Assembly (NCBI GenBank): GCA_001298545.1
Contig: LJCX01000037.1
Location: 124,001-188,000, forward strand
Reading direction: 5' to 3'
DNA from: Actinobacteria bacterium OV320
Lineage (GTDB): Bacteria > Actinomycetota > Actinomycetes > Streptomycetales > Streptomycetaceae
DNA length: 64,000 bases
Position numbers and translations under genes: made by a program. Shown one piece after another: positions 43,548 to 51,910 of this stretch. Every line of letters begins with the position of its first letter. Positions within the stretch are counted from its first letter, which is position 1. Below the pieces are notes generated by a model. The model was not told the origin of the DNA. It worked only from the letters and a program-made list of their open reading frames with translations, and ran no database searches.

Positions 43548-44699
43548 GTGACCTCGACCAGTCTGCCGGACAGCCTGATCGCCACCCTCCCCGGCTCCTC
43601 CTACACGGATCCGGCGATCTTCGCCCAGGAGCAGGAGCGCATCTTCGAGACCATGTGGTTCTGCGTCGCGCGCGCCTCGGAGCTGGCGAAGCCCGGTGCC
43701 TTCCGCACCGTCGACGTGGGCCGCGAGAGCATCCTCGTGACCCGCGCGCGGGACAACGCCGTTCGCGCCTACTTCAATGTGTGCCGGCATCGCGGCGCCA
43801 AGCTCTGCACCGAGGAGAGGGGCGAGGTCAAGCGGGCCTTCCAGTGCCCGTACCACGCCTGGACGTACGACCTGAACGGCAAGCTCGTCGCGGCGCCCAA
43901 CCTCACCAAGATGCCCGACGTCGGGCGCACCGAGTACGGTCTGGTCGCCGTGGCGGTGCGCGAATGGCTCGGCTATGTCTGGGTGTGCCTCGCGGAGGAC
44001 CCGCCGTCCTTCGAGGAGGCCGTCATCGGCGATGTCGTCGCCCGCCTCGGCGACGTGGAGTCGATCGAGCGCTACGACATCGACAACCTCTCCGTCGGCC
44101 GGCGCATCGTCTACGACGTGAAGGCGAACTGGAAGCTCATCATCGAGAACTTCATGGAGTGCTACCACTGCGCCACGATCCACCCCGAACTCACCGAGGT
44201 GCTGCCCGAGTTCGCCGACGGATACGCCGCGCAGTACTACGTCGGGCACGGCGCGGAGTTCGGTGAGGAGGTCCGGGGGTTCACGGTCGACGGTTCCGAG
44301 GGGCTGGACCGCATCCCCGGTGTGGCGGACGACCAGGACCGCCGCTACTACGCGATCACCGTCAGGCCGCAGGTCTTCGTCAACCTGGTCCCCGACCATG
44401 TGATCTTCCACCGGATGTACCCGGTGGCCGTCGACCGCACGATCGTGGAGTGCGACTGGCTCTACCTTCCGCATGTCGTCGAGAGCGGCAAGGACGTCAG
44501 CCGGTCAGTGGAACTCTTCGACCGGGTCAACCGGCAGGACTTCGACGCGTGCGAGCGCACACAGCCCGGGATGAGCTCCCGGATGTACGCCAAGGGCGGG
44601 GTGCTGGTGCCCAGCGAGCACCACATCGGCGCGTTCCACGACTGGGTGAACGAGCGCCTGGGCGGCAGCCCCGGTGGCCGGGCCGGTCAGCCCAGGTAG
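43548..44699 (+). CDS. Rieske oxygenase alpha subunit, probable glycine betaine demethylase
   Basis: 383 residues. Rieske ligands Cys79/His81 (CRHRGAKLC) and Cys100/His103 (CPYHAWTY); mononuclear iron ligands His207 and His212 (ECYHCATIHPEL), with the acidic ligand probably in RQDFDACE. The sequence is of the GbcA/stachydrine-demethylase type. It would use O2 to convert glycine betaine to dimethylglycine and formaldehyde, which fits the dimethylglycine and sarcosine oxidases downstream. Carnitine or another quaternary amine is the alternative substrate. Start GTG 43548 has GAGGAG 6 bases upstream. The 3' end overlaps the convergent IclR gene by 13 bp. Confidence 0.85.
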   Translation: MTSTSLPDSLIATLPGSSYTDPAIFAQEQERIFETMWFCVARASELAKPGAFRTVDVGRESILVTRARDNAVRAYFNVCRHRGAKLCTEERGEVKRAFQCPYHAWTYDLNGKLVAAPNLTKMPDVGRTEYGLVAVAVREWLGYVWVCLAEDPPSFEEAVIGDVVARLGDVESIERYDIDNLSVGRRIVYDVKANWKLIIENFMECYHCATIHPELTEVLPEFADGYAAQYYVGHGAEFGEEVRGFTVDGSEGLDRIPGVADDQDRRYYAITVRPQVFVNLVPDHVIFHRMYPVAVDRTIVECDWLYLPHVVESGKDVSRSVELFDRVNRQDFDACERTQPGMSSRMYAKGGVLVPSEHHIGAFHDWVNERLGGSPGGRAGQPR

Positions 44700-45484
44700 C
44701 CCATCCGGTGGCTGATCTCCTCGGCGCCCTTGAGCAGCACCGGGGAGAGCTCGTGCAGACGCTCCTCGGTGAAGCGGTACGCGGGACCCGAGGCGCTGAG
44801 CGCGGCGATGACCTCTCCGTCGCGGTTGCGGACCGGCGCGGCCATGGCGTGCAGGCCGATCTCCAGCTCCTCCAGGGTCCAGGCGTAGCCGCGCTCCCGG
44901 GCCTCGGCGAGGTTCTTCTCGATCTTGGTCTTCGCGGTGATGGTGCGGGGGGTGACCTTCTTCAGCCCGGTCTCGGCCAGCAGCGCGGCGCGCTCCTTGG
45001 CGGGGAGATGGGCGAGCAGGATCTTGCCGCTGGAGGTGGCGTGCAACGGGGTCAGCTGCCCGACCCAGTTGTGCGCGGTGATGGCCCCGGGGCCGCGCAC
45101 CTGGTAGAGGTTGATCGCGTAGTGCTCCTGCATGACGGCGATGTTGACCGTCTCGCCGATCTCCTCGGCGAGGCGCTCACAGACGGGGCGGCCCTGTTGG
45201 GTGATGTCGATGCGCCCGGTCACCGCACCTGCCAGGCGAACGATGCCGAAGCCGAGGCGGTACTTGCCGCGCTCGCCCGCCTGCTCCACCAGACCGCGCG
45301 CCTCCAGGGCGCCGAGCAGACGAAACGCGGTGGACTTGTGCACGTCGATTTCGGCGGCCACCTCGCTGACGCCCGCCTCGCCGCGTTGGGCGAGGATTTC
45401 GAGGACGCTGATGGCGCGGTCCACCGACTGCACTCCGCCGGCCTGCGAACTTGTCGTTTCGGTGTCTTGGCTGTGGTTGCTCAC
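44687..45484 (-). CDS. IclR-family regulator of the betaine island
   Basis: 265 residues. N-terminal winged helix-turn-helix (VQSVDRAISVLEILAQRGEAGVSEVAAEIDVHKSTAFRLLGALEARGLVEQ) and C-terminal IclR effector domain (TVNIAVMQEHYAINLYQVRG, PLHATSSGKILLAHLP, ERGYAWTLEELEIGLHAMAAPV). It lies among the catabolic genes and divergent from the choline dehydrogenase gene, so it is the natural candidate to bind the repeated GTTGC-N7-GCAAC sites; direct binding is inferred. Start GTG 45484 lies 7 bases after a TATAGT box, so the message may be leaderless; longer upstream reading does not look like protein. Confidence 0.9.
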   Translation of the reverse strand: MSNHSQDTETTSSQAGGVQSVDRAISVLEILAQRGEAGVSEVAAEIDVHKSTAFRLLGALEARGLVEQAGERGKYRLGFGIVRLAGAVTGRIDITQQGRPVCERLAEEIGETVNIAVMQEHYAINLYQVRGPGAITAHNWVGQLTPLHATSSGKILLAHLPAKERAALLAETGLKKVTPRTITAKTKIEKNLAEARERGYAWTLEELEIGLHAMAAPVRNRDGEVIAALSASGPAYRFTEERLHELSPVLLKGAEEISHRMGYLG

Positions 45485-45496
45485 AGCACAACTATA
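45484..45496 (-). promoter_or_regulatory. -10 box placing transcription start at the IclR GTG (leaderless candidate)
   Basis: On the minus strand TATAGT occupies 45496-45491 and the GTG codon begins at 45484. That leaves room for a start site at or one base before the codon. No ribosome binding site precedes the codon. A possible -35, TTGCGG (45521-45516), is at a long 19-bp spacing. Confidence 0.5.
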
Positions 45497-45550
45497 CGCG
45501 CAGTAAACAACTCGACCGCAAGCAACGAAGCCGAAACAAAGACCTTGCAA

Positions 45551-45586
45551 GTTGCGTCGTTCGCAACCTGGTGCGCATGACGCTAC
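45551..45586. promoter_or_regulatory. operator between the IclR and choline dehydrogenase genes
   Basis: GTTGC-GTCGTTC-GCAAC (45551-45567) is a perfect palindrome of the island's motif. A weak second site GGTGC-GCATGAC-GCTAC (45570-45586) follows at the usual 19-bp offset. The core promoter of the right-hand gene is not clear. Confidence 0.6.
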
Positions 45587-45635
45587 CTCTATTAGCATGC
45601 CTCGCGTATCTACGGCGCGAGCGAGACGAGGCACC

Positions 45636-47303
45636 ATGGCTCCCCTGCAATACGACTTCGTCATCGTCGGCGGCGGATCGGCCGGCAGCGCACTGGCGAA
45701 CCGACTCTCCGCGGACCCGGCGAACCGCGTGCTGGTGCTGGAGGCCGGGCGTTCCGACTACCCGTGGGACGTCTTCATCCATATGCCCGCGGCGTTGACC
45801 TACCCGATCGGCAGCCGGTTCTACGACTGGAAGTACGAGAGCGAGCCCGAGCCCCACATGGGGGGCCGGCGCGTCTACCACGCGCGCGGCAAGGTGCTCG
45901 GCGGTTCCAGCAGCATCAACGGCATGATCTTCCAGCGCGGCAACCCGATGGACTACGAGCGCTGGGCGGCCGACCCGGGCATGGAGACCTGGGACTACGC
46001 GCACTGTCTGCCGTACTTCCGGCGCATGGAGAACTGTCTCGCCGCCGACCCGGACGACGAGTTCCGCGGCCACGACGGCCCCCTCGTCCTCGAACGCGGT
46101 CCCGCGACGAACCCGCTCTTCGGCGCCTTCCTCGAGGCCACCCAGGAAGCCGGCTACGCACCCACCGACGACGTCAACGGCTTCCGGCAGGAGGGGTTCG
46201 CCAAGTTCGACCGCAACGTCCACCGCGGACGCCGCCTGTCGGCCTCGAAGGCGTACCTCAAGCCCGTCAGGAAGCGGCCCAACCTCACGGTCAGGACCCG
46301 CGCCCTCGTCACACGGGTGCTCTTCGAGGGCAAGCGGGCCGTCGGCGTCGAGTACCGGCGCGGCAAGGGCGCACCCCAGCAGGTCCGCGCCGCCGAAGTC
46401 ATCCTGTGCGGCGGCGCGATCAACTCCCCGCAGCTGCTCCAGCTCTCCGGCGTAGGCAACGCCGAGGAGCTGACCGCCCTGGGCATCGACGTCGTGCACG
46501 ACCTGCCGGGTGTCGGCGAGAACATGCAGGACCACCTGGAGGTCTACGTCCAGTACGCCTGTAGGCAACCGGTCTCCATGCAGCCGTACATGGCCAAGTG
46601 GCGCGCCCCCTTCATCGGGCTCCAGTGGCTCTTCCGCAAGGGGCCCGCCGCGACCAACCACTTCGAGGCCGGCGGCTTCGCGCGCAGCAACGAGGACGTG
46701 GACTACCCCAACCTGATGTTCCACTTCCTGCCGATCGCGGTCCGCTACGACGGCTCCTCACCGGCCGGCGGCCACGGCTACCAGGTGCACGTGGGCCCGA
46801 TGTACTCCGACGCCATCGGCTCGGTGAAGATCAAGAGCAAGGATCCGCGCGAGCACCCGGCCCTGCGCTTCAACTACCTCTCCACCGAGCAGGACCGGCG
46901 CGAGTGGGTCGAGGCGATCCGGGTGGCGCGCAAGATCCTCGACCAGCCCGCGCTCGCCCCCTACAACGACGGGGAGATCTCCCCCGGCCGGAAGGTGGCG
47001 ACGGACGAGGAGATCCTCGCCTGGGTCGCGAAGGAGGGCGAGACCGCCCTGCACCCGTCCTGTACGTGCAAGATGGGCACCGATGAGATGTCCGTCGTCG
47101 ACCCCACCAGCATGCGGGTGCACGGCACGGAGGGGCTGCGCGTGGTGGACGCCTCGGTGATGCCGTACGTCACCAACGGCAACATCTACGCGCCGGTGAT
47201 GATGATCGCCGAGAAGGCGGCCGACCTGATCCTCGGCAAGGAGCCGCAGCCGCCGTCGAAGGCCGCGTACTACCGTCACCGCGATGCCCAGCAGGCCGGG
47301 TAG
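45636..47303 (+). CDS. betA: GMC oxidoreductase, choline dehydrogenase
   Basis: 555 residues. FAD loop YDFVIVGGGSAGSALANRLS (GGGSAG at 12-17), GMC signature 1 in RGKVLGGSSSINGMIFQRG, signature 2 in CGGAINSPQLLQLSGVG, and the C-terminal active site ETALHPSCTCKMG with VTNGNIYAPVMMIAEKAAD. Length and sequence fit BetA, which oxidises choline to betaine aldehyde and partly on to betaine. ATG 45636 follows GACGAGG. The next gene begins 3 bases after its stop, so they are co-transcribed. The betaine aldehyde dehydrogenase gene lies in a separate unit 2 kb on. Confidence 0.9.
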   Translation: MAPLQYDFVIVGGGSAGSALANRLSADPANRVLVLEAGRSDYPWDVFIHMPAALTYPIGSRFYDWKYESEPEPHMGGRRVYHARGKVLGGSSSINGMIFQRGNPMDYERWAADPGMETWDYAHCLPYFRRMENCLAADPDDEFRGHDGPLVLERGPATNPLFGAFLEATQEAGYAPTDDVNGFRQEGFAKFDRNVHRGRRLSASKAYLKPVRKRPNLTVRTRALVTRVLFEGKRAVGVEYRRGKGAPQQVRAAEVILCGGAINSPQLLQLSGVGNAEELTALGIDVVHDLPGVGENMQDHLEVYVQYACRQPVSMQPYMAKWRAPFIGLQWLFRKGPAATNHFEAGGFARSNEDVDYPNLMFHFLPIAVRYDGSSPAGGHGYQVHVGPMYSDAIGSVKIKSKDPREHPALRFNYLSTEQDRREWVEAIRVARKILDQPALAPYNDGEISPGRKVATDEEILAWVAKEGETALHPSCTCKMGTDEMSVVDPTSMRVHGTEGLRVVDASVMPYVTNGNIYAPVMMIAEKAADLILGKEPQPPSKAAYYRHRDAQQAG

Positions 47304-47306
47304 ACG

Positions 47307-48143
47307 TTGGCCGGTTCAGGGCTGAGGGCCCTGCTGGAGAGCGTCCGCTACGAGGTGCTGCCGGCGAAGGCGACCGAGGACAAGGTCCTCGCCCATGTCC
47401 CGCGCGAGGTCGTCGTCACCGTGACGGCGTCGCCGGTCAAGGGCCTGGAACCGACCCTCGACCTCGCCACCCGGCTCGCGGCGCACGGTTACCGCGTCGT
47501 TCCGCACGTGCCCGCGCGGCTGCTGCGCGACGAGGCGCATCTGAAGGAGGTCGCCGATCGGCTGCGCGAGGTGGGCGTGGGCGACGTGTTCGTCCCGGCG
47601 GGCGACGCCGACCCGCCGGCCGGCGCCTACGACGGCGCGCTGCCGGTGCTGCGTCGGCTGAGTGAGCTGGGCAGCCCCTTCGCCCGCGTCGGCATCGCCG
47701 GCTACCCCGAGAGCCATCCGCTCATCCACGACGACATCACCGTGCAGGCCATGTGGGACAAGCGCCGGCACGCCACCTACCTGGTGAGCAACCTCTGCTT
47801 CGACCCACGGGTGCTGGGGGACTGGCTCGTCCGGATCCGGCGCCGGGACATCACCCTGCCCGTCCACCTGGGCGTCGCGGGGCCGGTGCAACGGGCGAAG
47901 CTGCTGTCCATGGCGGCGAAGATCGGCGTGGGGGAGTCGACCCGTTTCCTGGCCGGGCACGCCTCGTGGTTCCTGCGGTTCGCGGCACCCGGCGGCTACT
48001 CGCCCGACAGGCTGCTGGCGCGTACCGAGAAGGCGCTCACCGCGCCGTCGGCGGGCGTCGCGGGGCTGCACCTGTTCACGTTCAACCAGATCGCGGAGAC
48101 GGAACGGTGGCGCCGTGCCGTGCTGGAGCGGCTGGGAAGCTGA
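47307..48143 (+). CDS. methylenetetrahydrofolate reductase family protein
   Basis: 278 residues with the MetF TIM-barrel pattern: PREVVVTVTASPVKGLEPTLDLATRLAAHGYRVVPHVPARLL, then VGDVFVPAGDADPPAGAYDGAL, VGIAGYPESHP and LPVHLGVAGPVQ. It would reduce 5,10-methylene-THF to 5-methyl-THF with a flavin, or run the reverse reaction. Methylene-THF is made by the dimethylglycine and sarcosine oxidases of the island, so it is a dedicated one-carbon outlet rather than the general metF; that is inference. TTG start at 47307, tightly behind betA. Convergent with purU. Confidence 0.8.
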   Translation: MAGSGLRALLESVRYEVLPAKATEDKVLAHVPREVVVTVTASPVKGLEPTLDLATRLAAHGYRVVPHVPARLLRDEAHLKEVADRLREVGVGDVFVPAGDADPPAGAYDGALPVLRRLSELGSPFARVGIAGYPESHPLIHDDITVQAMWDKRRHATYLVSNLCFDPRVLGDWLVRIRRRDITLPVHLGVAGPVQRAKLLSMAAKIGVGESTRFLAGHASWFLRFAAPGGYSPDRLLARTEKALTAPSAGVAGLHLFTFNQIAETERWRRAVLERLGS

Positions 48144-48149
48144 ACGCCG

Positions 48150-48176
48150 TTCGTATACGGATCCTTCGTATACGGA
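48150..48176. repeat. direct repeat of a self-complementary 12-mer
   Basis: TTCGTATACGGA occurs at 48150-48161 and 48165-48176. Each contains the palindrome CGTATACG. The second copy runs into the A-tract of the purU terminator. Confidence 0.7.
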
Positions 48177-48216
48177 AAAAAAGGGGGGCGGGGCCGGAAG
48201 TCCGGCCCCGCCCCCC
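48176..48216 (-). terminator. rho-independent terminator of purU
   Basis: A perfect 16-bp GC stem (arms 48183-48198 and 48201-48216) followed, on the minus strand, by a run of seven T (48182-48176). One of the few classical stem-plus-T-tract terminators in the window. It can also protect the convergent MetF-like gene. Confidence 0.88.
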
Positions 48217-48230
48217 TCGTGCCGTACCGC

Positions 48231-49112
48231 TCAGCGGAAGACCACCGTGCGGTTGCCGTACACCATGACGCGGCTCTCGCTGTGCCACTTCACCGCGTGC
48301 GCGAGCACCTGGGCCTCCACGTCCCGGCCGACCGTGACCAGGTCCCCGGGGTCGAGCGAGTGGTCCACCCTGACCACGTCCTGCTCGATGATCTGCCCCT
48401 CGTCCAGGTCCGGGGTCACATAGTGCGCCGTCGCGCCGACGAGCTTCACGCCACGGTCGTAGGCCTGGTCGTAGGGTCGCGCGCCCTTGAAGCTGGGGAG
48501 GAAGGAGTGGTGGATGTTGATGGCGTGACCCTCGAGCTGCTTGCACAGGTCGTCGGAGAGGATCTGCATGTAGCGGGCCAGCACCACCAGGTCGACGTCC
48601 AGGTCCCTCACCAGCTCCAGCAGGCGCGCCTCGGCCTCGGCCTTGGTGTCCCGGGTGACGGGGATGTGGTGGAAGGGGATGCCGTACGTCCGCGCCAGGC
48701 CCTCGAAGTCCCGGTGGTTGGAGACGATCGCCGGGATCTCGATGTTGAGTGCGCCGGTGCGTTGGCGGAACAGCAGATCGTTGAGGCAGTGGCCGAACCG
48801 GGACACCATGATCAGGGTGCGGGTCGGCGTCGACGCCTCGCTCAGCGTCCAGGTGATGCCGTACGCCTCGGCGACGGGACCGAATCGGTAACGCAGTGTT
48901 TTCACCTGCGCGTCCGGGTCGGAAACGTCGAAGTGAACCCTCATGAAGAAGCGGCCCTGCAGCCGATCGTCGAACTGCTGACTTTCCAGGATGTTGCCCG
49001 AGTTCCTGACGAGGAAGCCGCTCACCGCGTGGACCAGTCCGGCGCTGTCGGGACAGGAGAGGGTGAGGACGTACTCACGACCGGGCTGCGGACCGGGGTA
49101 CTCAGCGGACAC
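48231..49112 (-). CDS. purU: formyltetrahydrofolate deformylase
   Basis: 293 residues. N-terminal ACT domain (YVLTLSCPDSAGLVHAVSGFLVRNSGNILES) and C-terminal formyltransferase-like domain with INIHHSFLPSFKGARPYDQA (Asn and His) and GATAHYVTPDLDEGQIIEQ (catalytic Asp). It hydrolyses 10-formyl-THF to formate and THF, so it frees THF loaded by demethylation of dimethylglycine and sarcosine. GTG 49112 has GGAGG 6 bases upstream. The gene is divergent from betaine aldehyde dehydrogenase, and both promoters carry the island operator. Confidence 0.95.
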   Translation of the reverse strand: MSAEYPGPQPGREYVLTLSCPDSAGLVHAVSGFLVRNSGNILESQQFDDRLQGRFFMRVHFDVSDPDAQVKTLRYRFGPVAEAYGITWTLSEASTPTRTLIMVSRFGHCLNDLLFRQRTGALNIEIPAIVSNHRDFEGLARTYGIPFHHIPVTRDTKAEAEARLLELVRDLDVDLVVLARYMQILSDDLCKQLEGHAINIHHSFLPSFKGARPYDQAYDRGVKLVGATAHYVTPDLDEGQIIEQDVVRVDHSLDPGDLVTVGRDVEAQVLAHAVKWHSESRVMVYGNRTVVFR

Positions 49113-49125
49113 AGCGACCTCCGTC

Positions 49126-49190
49126 GGTGCGTATTGCACAACATGGTGAGCGATACGCAACATGGTCGGCTGGACACCGCTTTCGGTCAA
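49126..49190 (-). promoter_or_regulatory. purU promoter with tandem operators
   Basis: On the minus strand: TTGACC (49190-49185), 17 bp, GACCAT (49167-49162), then GTTGC-GTATCGC-TCACC (49161-49145) and GTTGT-GCAATAC-GCACC (49142-49126), 19 bp apart. Confidence 0.62.
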
Positions 49191-49239
49191 GGGCGGCCGC
49201 ACAAGTACCCGCATGGCGAAATCGTCATCCGCCAACCCC

Positions 49240-49305
49240 TTGACGCAGGTCTGTGGCGTTCGTCAAGGTGTTCCACCACAAGCAATTGAATGCATGATGC
49301 GCAAC
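49240..49305 (+). promoter_or_regulatory. betaine aldehyde dehydrogenase promoter with tandem operators
   Basis: TTGACG (49240-49245), 18 bp, CAAGGT (49264-49269), then GTTCC-ACCACAA-GCAAT (49270-49286) and AATGC-ATGATGC-GCAAC (49289-49305), 19 bp apart. The gene starts 26 bp further on. Confidence 0.58.
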
Positions 49306-49331
49306 GCATTTCGGCTGAAGGGCATTGGCGC

Positions 49332-50801
49332 GTGGCAGACCTGTATGTGGCTGGGGAATGGCGGGACCCGTCGGCCGGGGGGCGCCGGGGGATCCGCTGC
49401 CCCGCCGACGGCTCCCTCACCGCGACCGTCTCGGAAGGGACGCGTCCCGACACCGAGGCGGCGATCGCCGCAGCCCGCCGCGCCTTCGACGAGGGACCCT
49501 GGCCACGCACCTCCGAGCGGGAGCGCGGCGCGCTGCTGCTGCGCACCGCCGACATCGTCGAGCGCGACGCCAAGGAGTTCGCCCGCGCGGAGTCGCTGGA
49601 CACCGGCAAACGGCTGGTGGAGAGCGAGTACGACATCGCCGACGTGGTCTCCTGCTTCCGCTACTACGGCGGGATCGGCGGTACCGACGCCGGCCGGGTG
49701 ATCGACACCGGCCGCGACGACGCCGTCAGCCGCGTCGTCTACGAGCCGATCGGCGTGTGCGGGCTGATCACCCCCTGGAACTACCCGCTGCTGCAAGCGA
49801 GTTGGAAGGTCGCCCCGGCCCTCCTGGCCGGCAACACGATCGTCCTCAAACCCAGCGAACTCACCCCCTCCACCTCGATCCTGCTGATGAAGGCACTGGC
49901 GGAGGCCGGACTCCCGGCCGGCGCCGCCAACCTCGTCCTGGGCACCGGGCCCGAGGTCGGCGCCCCGCTCTCCGAGGACCCCGCCGTCGACATGGTCTCC
50001 TTCACCGGCGGCCTGGAGACCGGCAGACGGATCATGGCCACCGCCGCGGCGACCGTGAAGAAGGTGGCCCTGGAACTCGGTGGCAAGAACCCCAACGTGA
50101 TCTTCGCCGACGCCGACTTCGAGACGGCCGTGGACTTCGCTCTCACGGCCGTCTTCCTGCATTCCGGGCAGGTCTGCTCGGCCGGCGCCCGGCTGATCGT
50201 GGAGGACTCGCTGCACGACCGGCTCGTCGACGAGGTCGTCCGCCGGGCCCGGCGGATCCGCCTCGGCGGGCCCTTCGACCCCGAGGCCGAGACCGGGGCG
50301 CTGATCTCCGCACAGCACCGGGAGAAGGTCGAGGCGTACGTCGCGGCCGGCCTCGCCGAGGGGGCCGTGCTGCGCTGCGGCGGCGAACGGCCCGACGACC
50401 CGGCGCTCGCCGACGGCTTCTACTACCCGCCGACCGTCCTCGACGAGTGCCGGCAGGACATGCGTGTCGTGCACGAGGAGTCCTTCGGGCCGGTGCTCAC
50501 CGTGGAGCGCTTCACCGACGAGGACGACGCCGTGCGGATCGCCAACGACACCGAGTACGGACTGGCCGGGGCCGTGTGGACGCAGGACGCGGGCAGGGCC
50601 CAGCGGGTGGCCCGGCGGCTGCGTCACGGCACGGTGTGGATCAACGACTACCACCCCTATGTGCCGCAAGCGGAATGGGGTGGCTTCGGGCATTCGGGCG
50701 TGGGCCGGGAGTTGGGACCGACCGGCCTGGACGAGTACCGAGAGCCCAAACACATCTGGCAGAACATCCAACCCCGGCCGCAGCACTGGTTCCGCGGCTG
50801 A
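49332..50801 (+). CDS. betB: betaine aldehyde dehydrogenase
   Basis: 489 residues of the aldehyde dehydrogenase superfamily. Asn150 (ITPWNYPLLQ), Glu248 (LELGGKNPNV) and Cys282 (SGQVCSAGARL) form the active site; the C-terminal EWGGFGHSGVGRELG is typical of betaine aldehyde dehydrogenases. It oxidises betaine aldehyde, the BetA product, to glycine betaine with NAD(P)+. Start GTG 49332 has GAAGGG about 10 bases upstream and begins at the conserved DLYVAGEW; an ATG at 49290 lies inside the operator and has no ribosome site. First gene before the proVWX importer. Confidence 0.9.
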   Translation: MADLYVAGEWRDPSAGGRRGIRCPADGSLTATVSEGTRPDTEAAIAAARRAFDEGPWPRTSERERGALLLRTADIVERDAKEFARAESLDTGKRLVESEYDIADVVSCFRYYGGIGGTDAGRVIDTGRDDAVSRVVYEPIGVCGLITPWNYPLLQASWKVAPALLAGNTIVLKPSELTPSTSILLMKALAEAGLPAGAANLVLGTGPEVGAPLSEDPAVDMVSFTGGLETGRRIMATAAATVKKVALELGGKNPNVIFADADFETAVDFALTAVFLHSGQVCSAGARLIVEDSLHDRLVDEVVRRARRIRLGGPFDPEAETGALISAQHREKVEAYVAAGLAEGAVLRCGGERPDDPALADGFYYPPTVLDECRQDMRVVHEESFGPVLTVERFTDEDDAVRIANDTEYGLAGAVWTQDAGRAQRVARRLRHGTVWINDYHPYVPQAEWGGFGHSGVGRELGPTGLDEYREPKHIWQNIQPRPQHWFRG

Positions 50802-50821
50802 ATGCCGAAGAGAGGTCGATC

Positions 50822-51910
50822 ATGACCCCAACACAGACCGAGGTGCCGCAGCGGCGCGGCGCGCCCGAGGATTCGGACGGTACTCCGGTCATATCCGTGC
50901 GCCGGCTGTGGAAGGTGTTCGGGCCCAAGGCCGACCAGGTGCCGGACTCGGAGGAGTTGTGCGGCCTCACCCGCCGCGAACTCATGGACCGTACCGGCTG
51001 CACCGCCGCCGTACGCGATGTGAACTTCGACGTCCGCAAGGGCGAGGTGTTCGTCGTCATGGGCCTGTCCGGCTCGGGCAAGTCCACGCTGGTGCGATGT
51101 CTGACCCGGCTGATCGAACCCACCACCGGTGAGATCGTCTTCGAGGGCGAGGACATCCGCGAAGCGGACCCCGGACGGCTGCGCGACCTGCGGCGCCGCA
51201 AGTTCTCCATGGTCTTCCAGCACTTCGGGCTGCTGCCGCACCGCCGGGTCGTCGACAACGTGGCCTTCGGCCTGGAGATCCGCGGCATGAGCCGGGCCGA
51301 ACGCAGCAAGCGGGCTCTGGAGGTCGTCGAACTGGTCGGCCTCTCCGGCTACGAGAACTCCTACCCCGACCAGCTCTCGGGCGGGATGCAGCAGCGCGTC
51401 GGCCTCGCCCGGGCGCTGGCCGGCAACCCGGACGTGCTCTTCTTCGACGAGCCCTTCTCGGCGCTCGACCCGATGATCCGCCGAGACATGCAGAACGAGG
51501 TCATCCGGCTGCACCACGAGGTCGGCAAGACCATGGTGTTCATCACCCACGACCTCTCCGAGGCGCTCAAGCTGGGCGACCGCATCCTGATCATGCGGGA
51601 CGGCAAGATGGTCCAGTGCGGCACCGGCGACGAGCTGGTGGGCGCCCCGGCCGACGACTACGTACGCGAGTTCGTCAAGGACGTGCCGCGCGGCGATGTC
51701 CTCACCCTGCGGTGGATCATGCGGCCGGCCGAGCCCGACGACGCCCTGGACGGTCCCGAACTGGGCCCGGACGTGGTGGTGAAGGAGGCCACCCGGGCGG
51801 TGCTGGCGGCGGACAGGCCGGTCAAGGTCGTGGAGAACGGCAAGCTGCTCGGCATCGTCGGTGACGAGGAGATCCTCGCGGTGGTTGCCGGGCACGAAGG
51901 CGGGGCGTGA
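50822..51910 (+). CDS. proV: glycine betaine/proline ABC importer, ATP-binding subunit
   Basis: 362 residues. Walker A GLSGSGKST at 81-89, signature LSGGMQQRVGLARAL, Walker B VLFFDEPFSALD and the THDLSEAL switch. The N-terminal 60 residues with PDSEELCGLTRRELMDRTG and the loop MVFQHFGLLPHRRVVDNVAFGLE are hallmarks of ProV/OpuAA. The C-terminal part keeps what looks like one CBS-like unit (VVKEATRAVLAADRPVKVVENGKLLGIVG). It powers uptake of betaine, choline or proline betaine. ATG 50822 follows GAGAGG. Its stop overlaps the permease start. Confidence 0.93.
   Translation: MTPTQTEVPQRRGAPEDSDGTPVISVRRLWKVFGPKADQVPDSEELCGLTRRELMDRTGCTAAVRDVNFDVRKGEVFVVMGLSGSGKSTLVRCLTRLIEPTTGEIVFEGEDIREADPGRLRDLRRRKFSMVFQHFGLLPHRRVVDNVAFGLEIRGMSRAERSKRALEVVELVGLSGYENSYPDQLSGGMQQRVGLARALAGNPDVLFFDEPFSALDPMIRRDMQNEVIRLHHEVGKTMVFITHDLSEALKLGDRILIMRDGKMVQCGTGDELVGAPADDYVREFVKDVPRGDVLTLRWIMRPAEPDDALDGPELGPDVVVKEATRAVLAADRPVKVVENGKLLGIVGDEEILAVVAGHEGGA

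Noticed and set aside
49290..49331. Earlier ATG for betaine aldehyde dehydrogenase
   Set aside because: It lies inside the operator pair, has no ribosome site, and the extra 14 residues do not match the family; GTG 49332 does.
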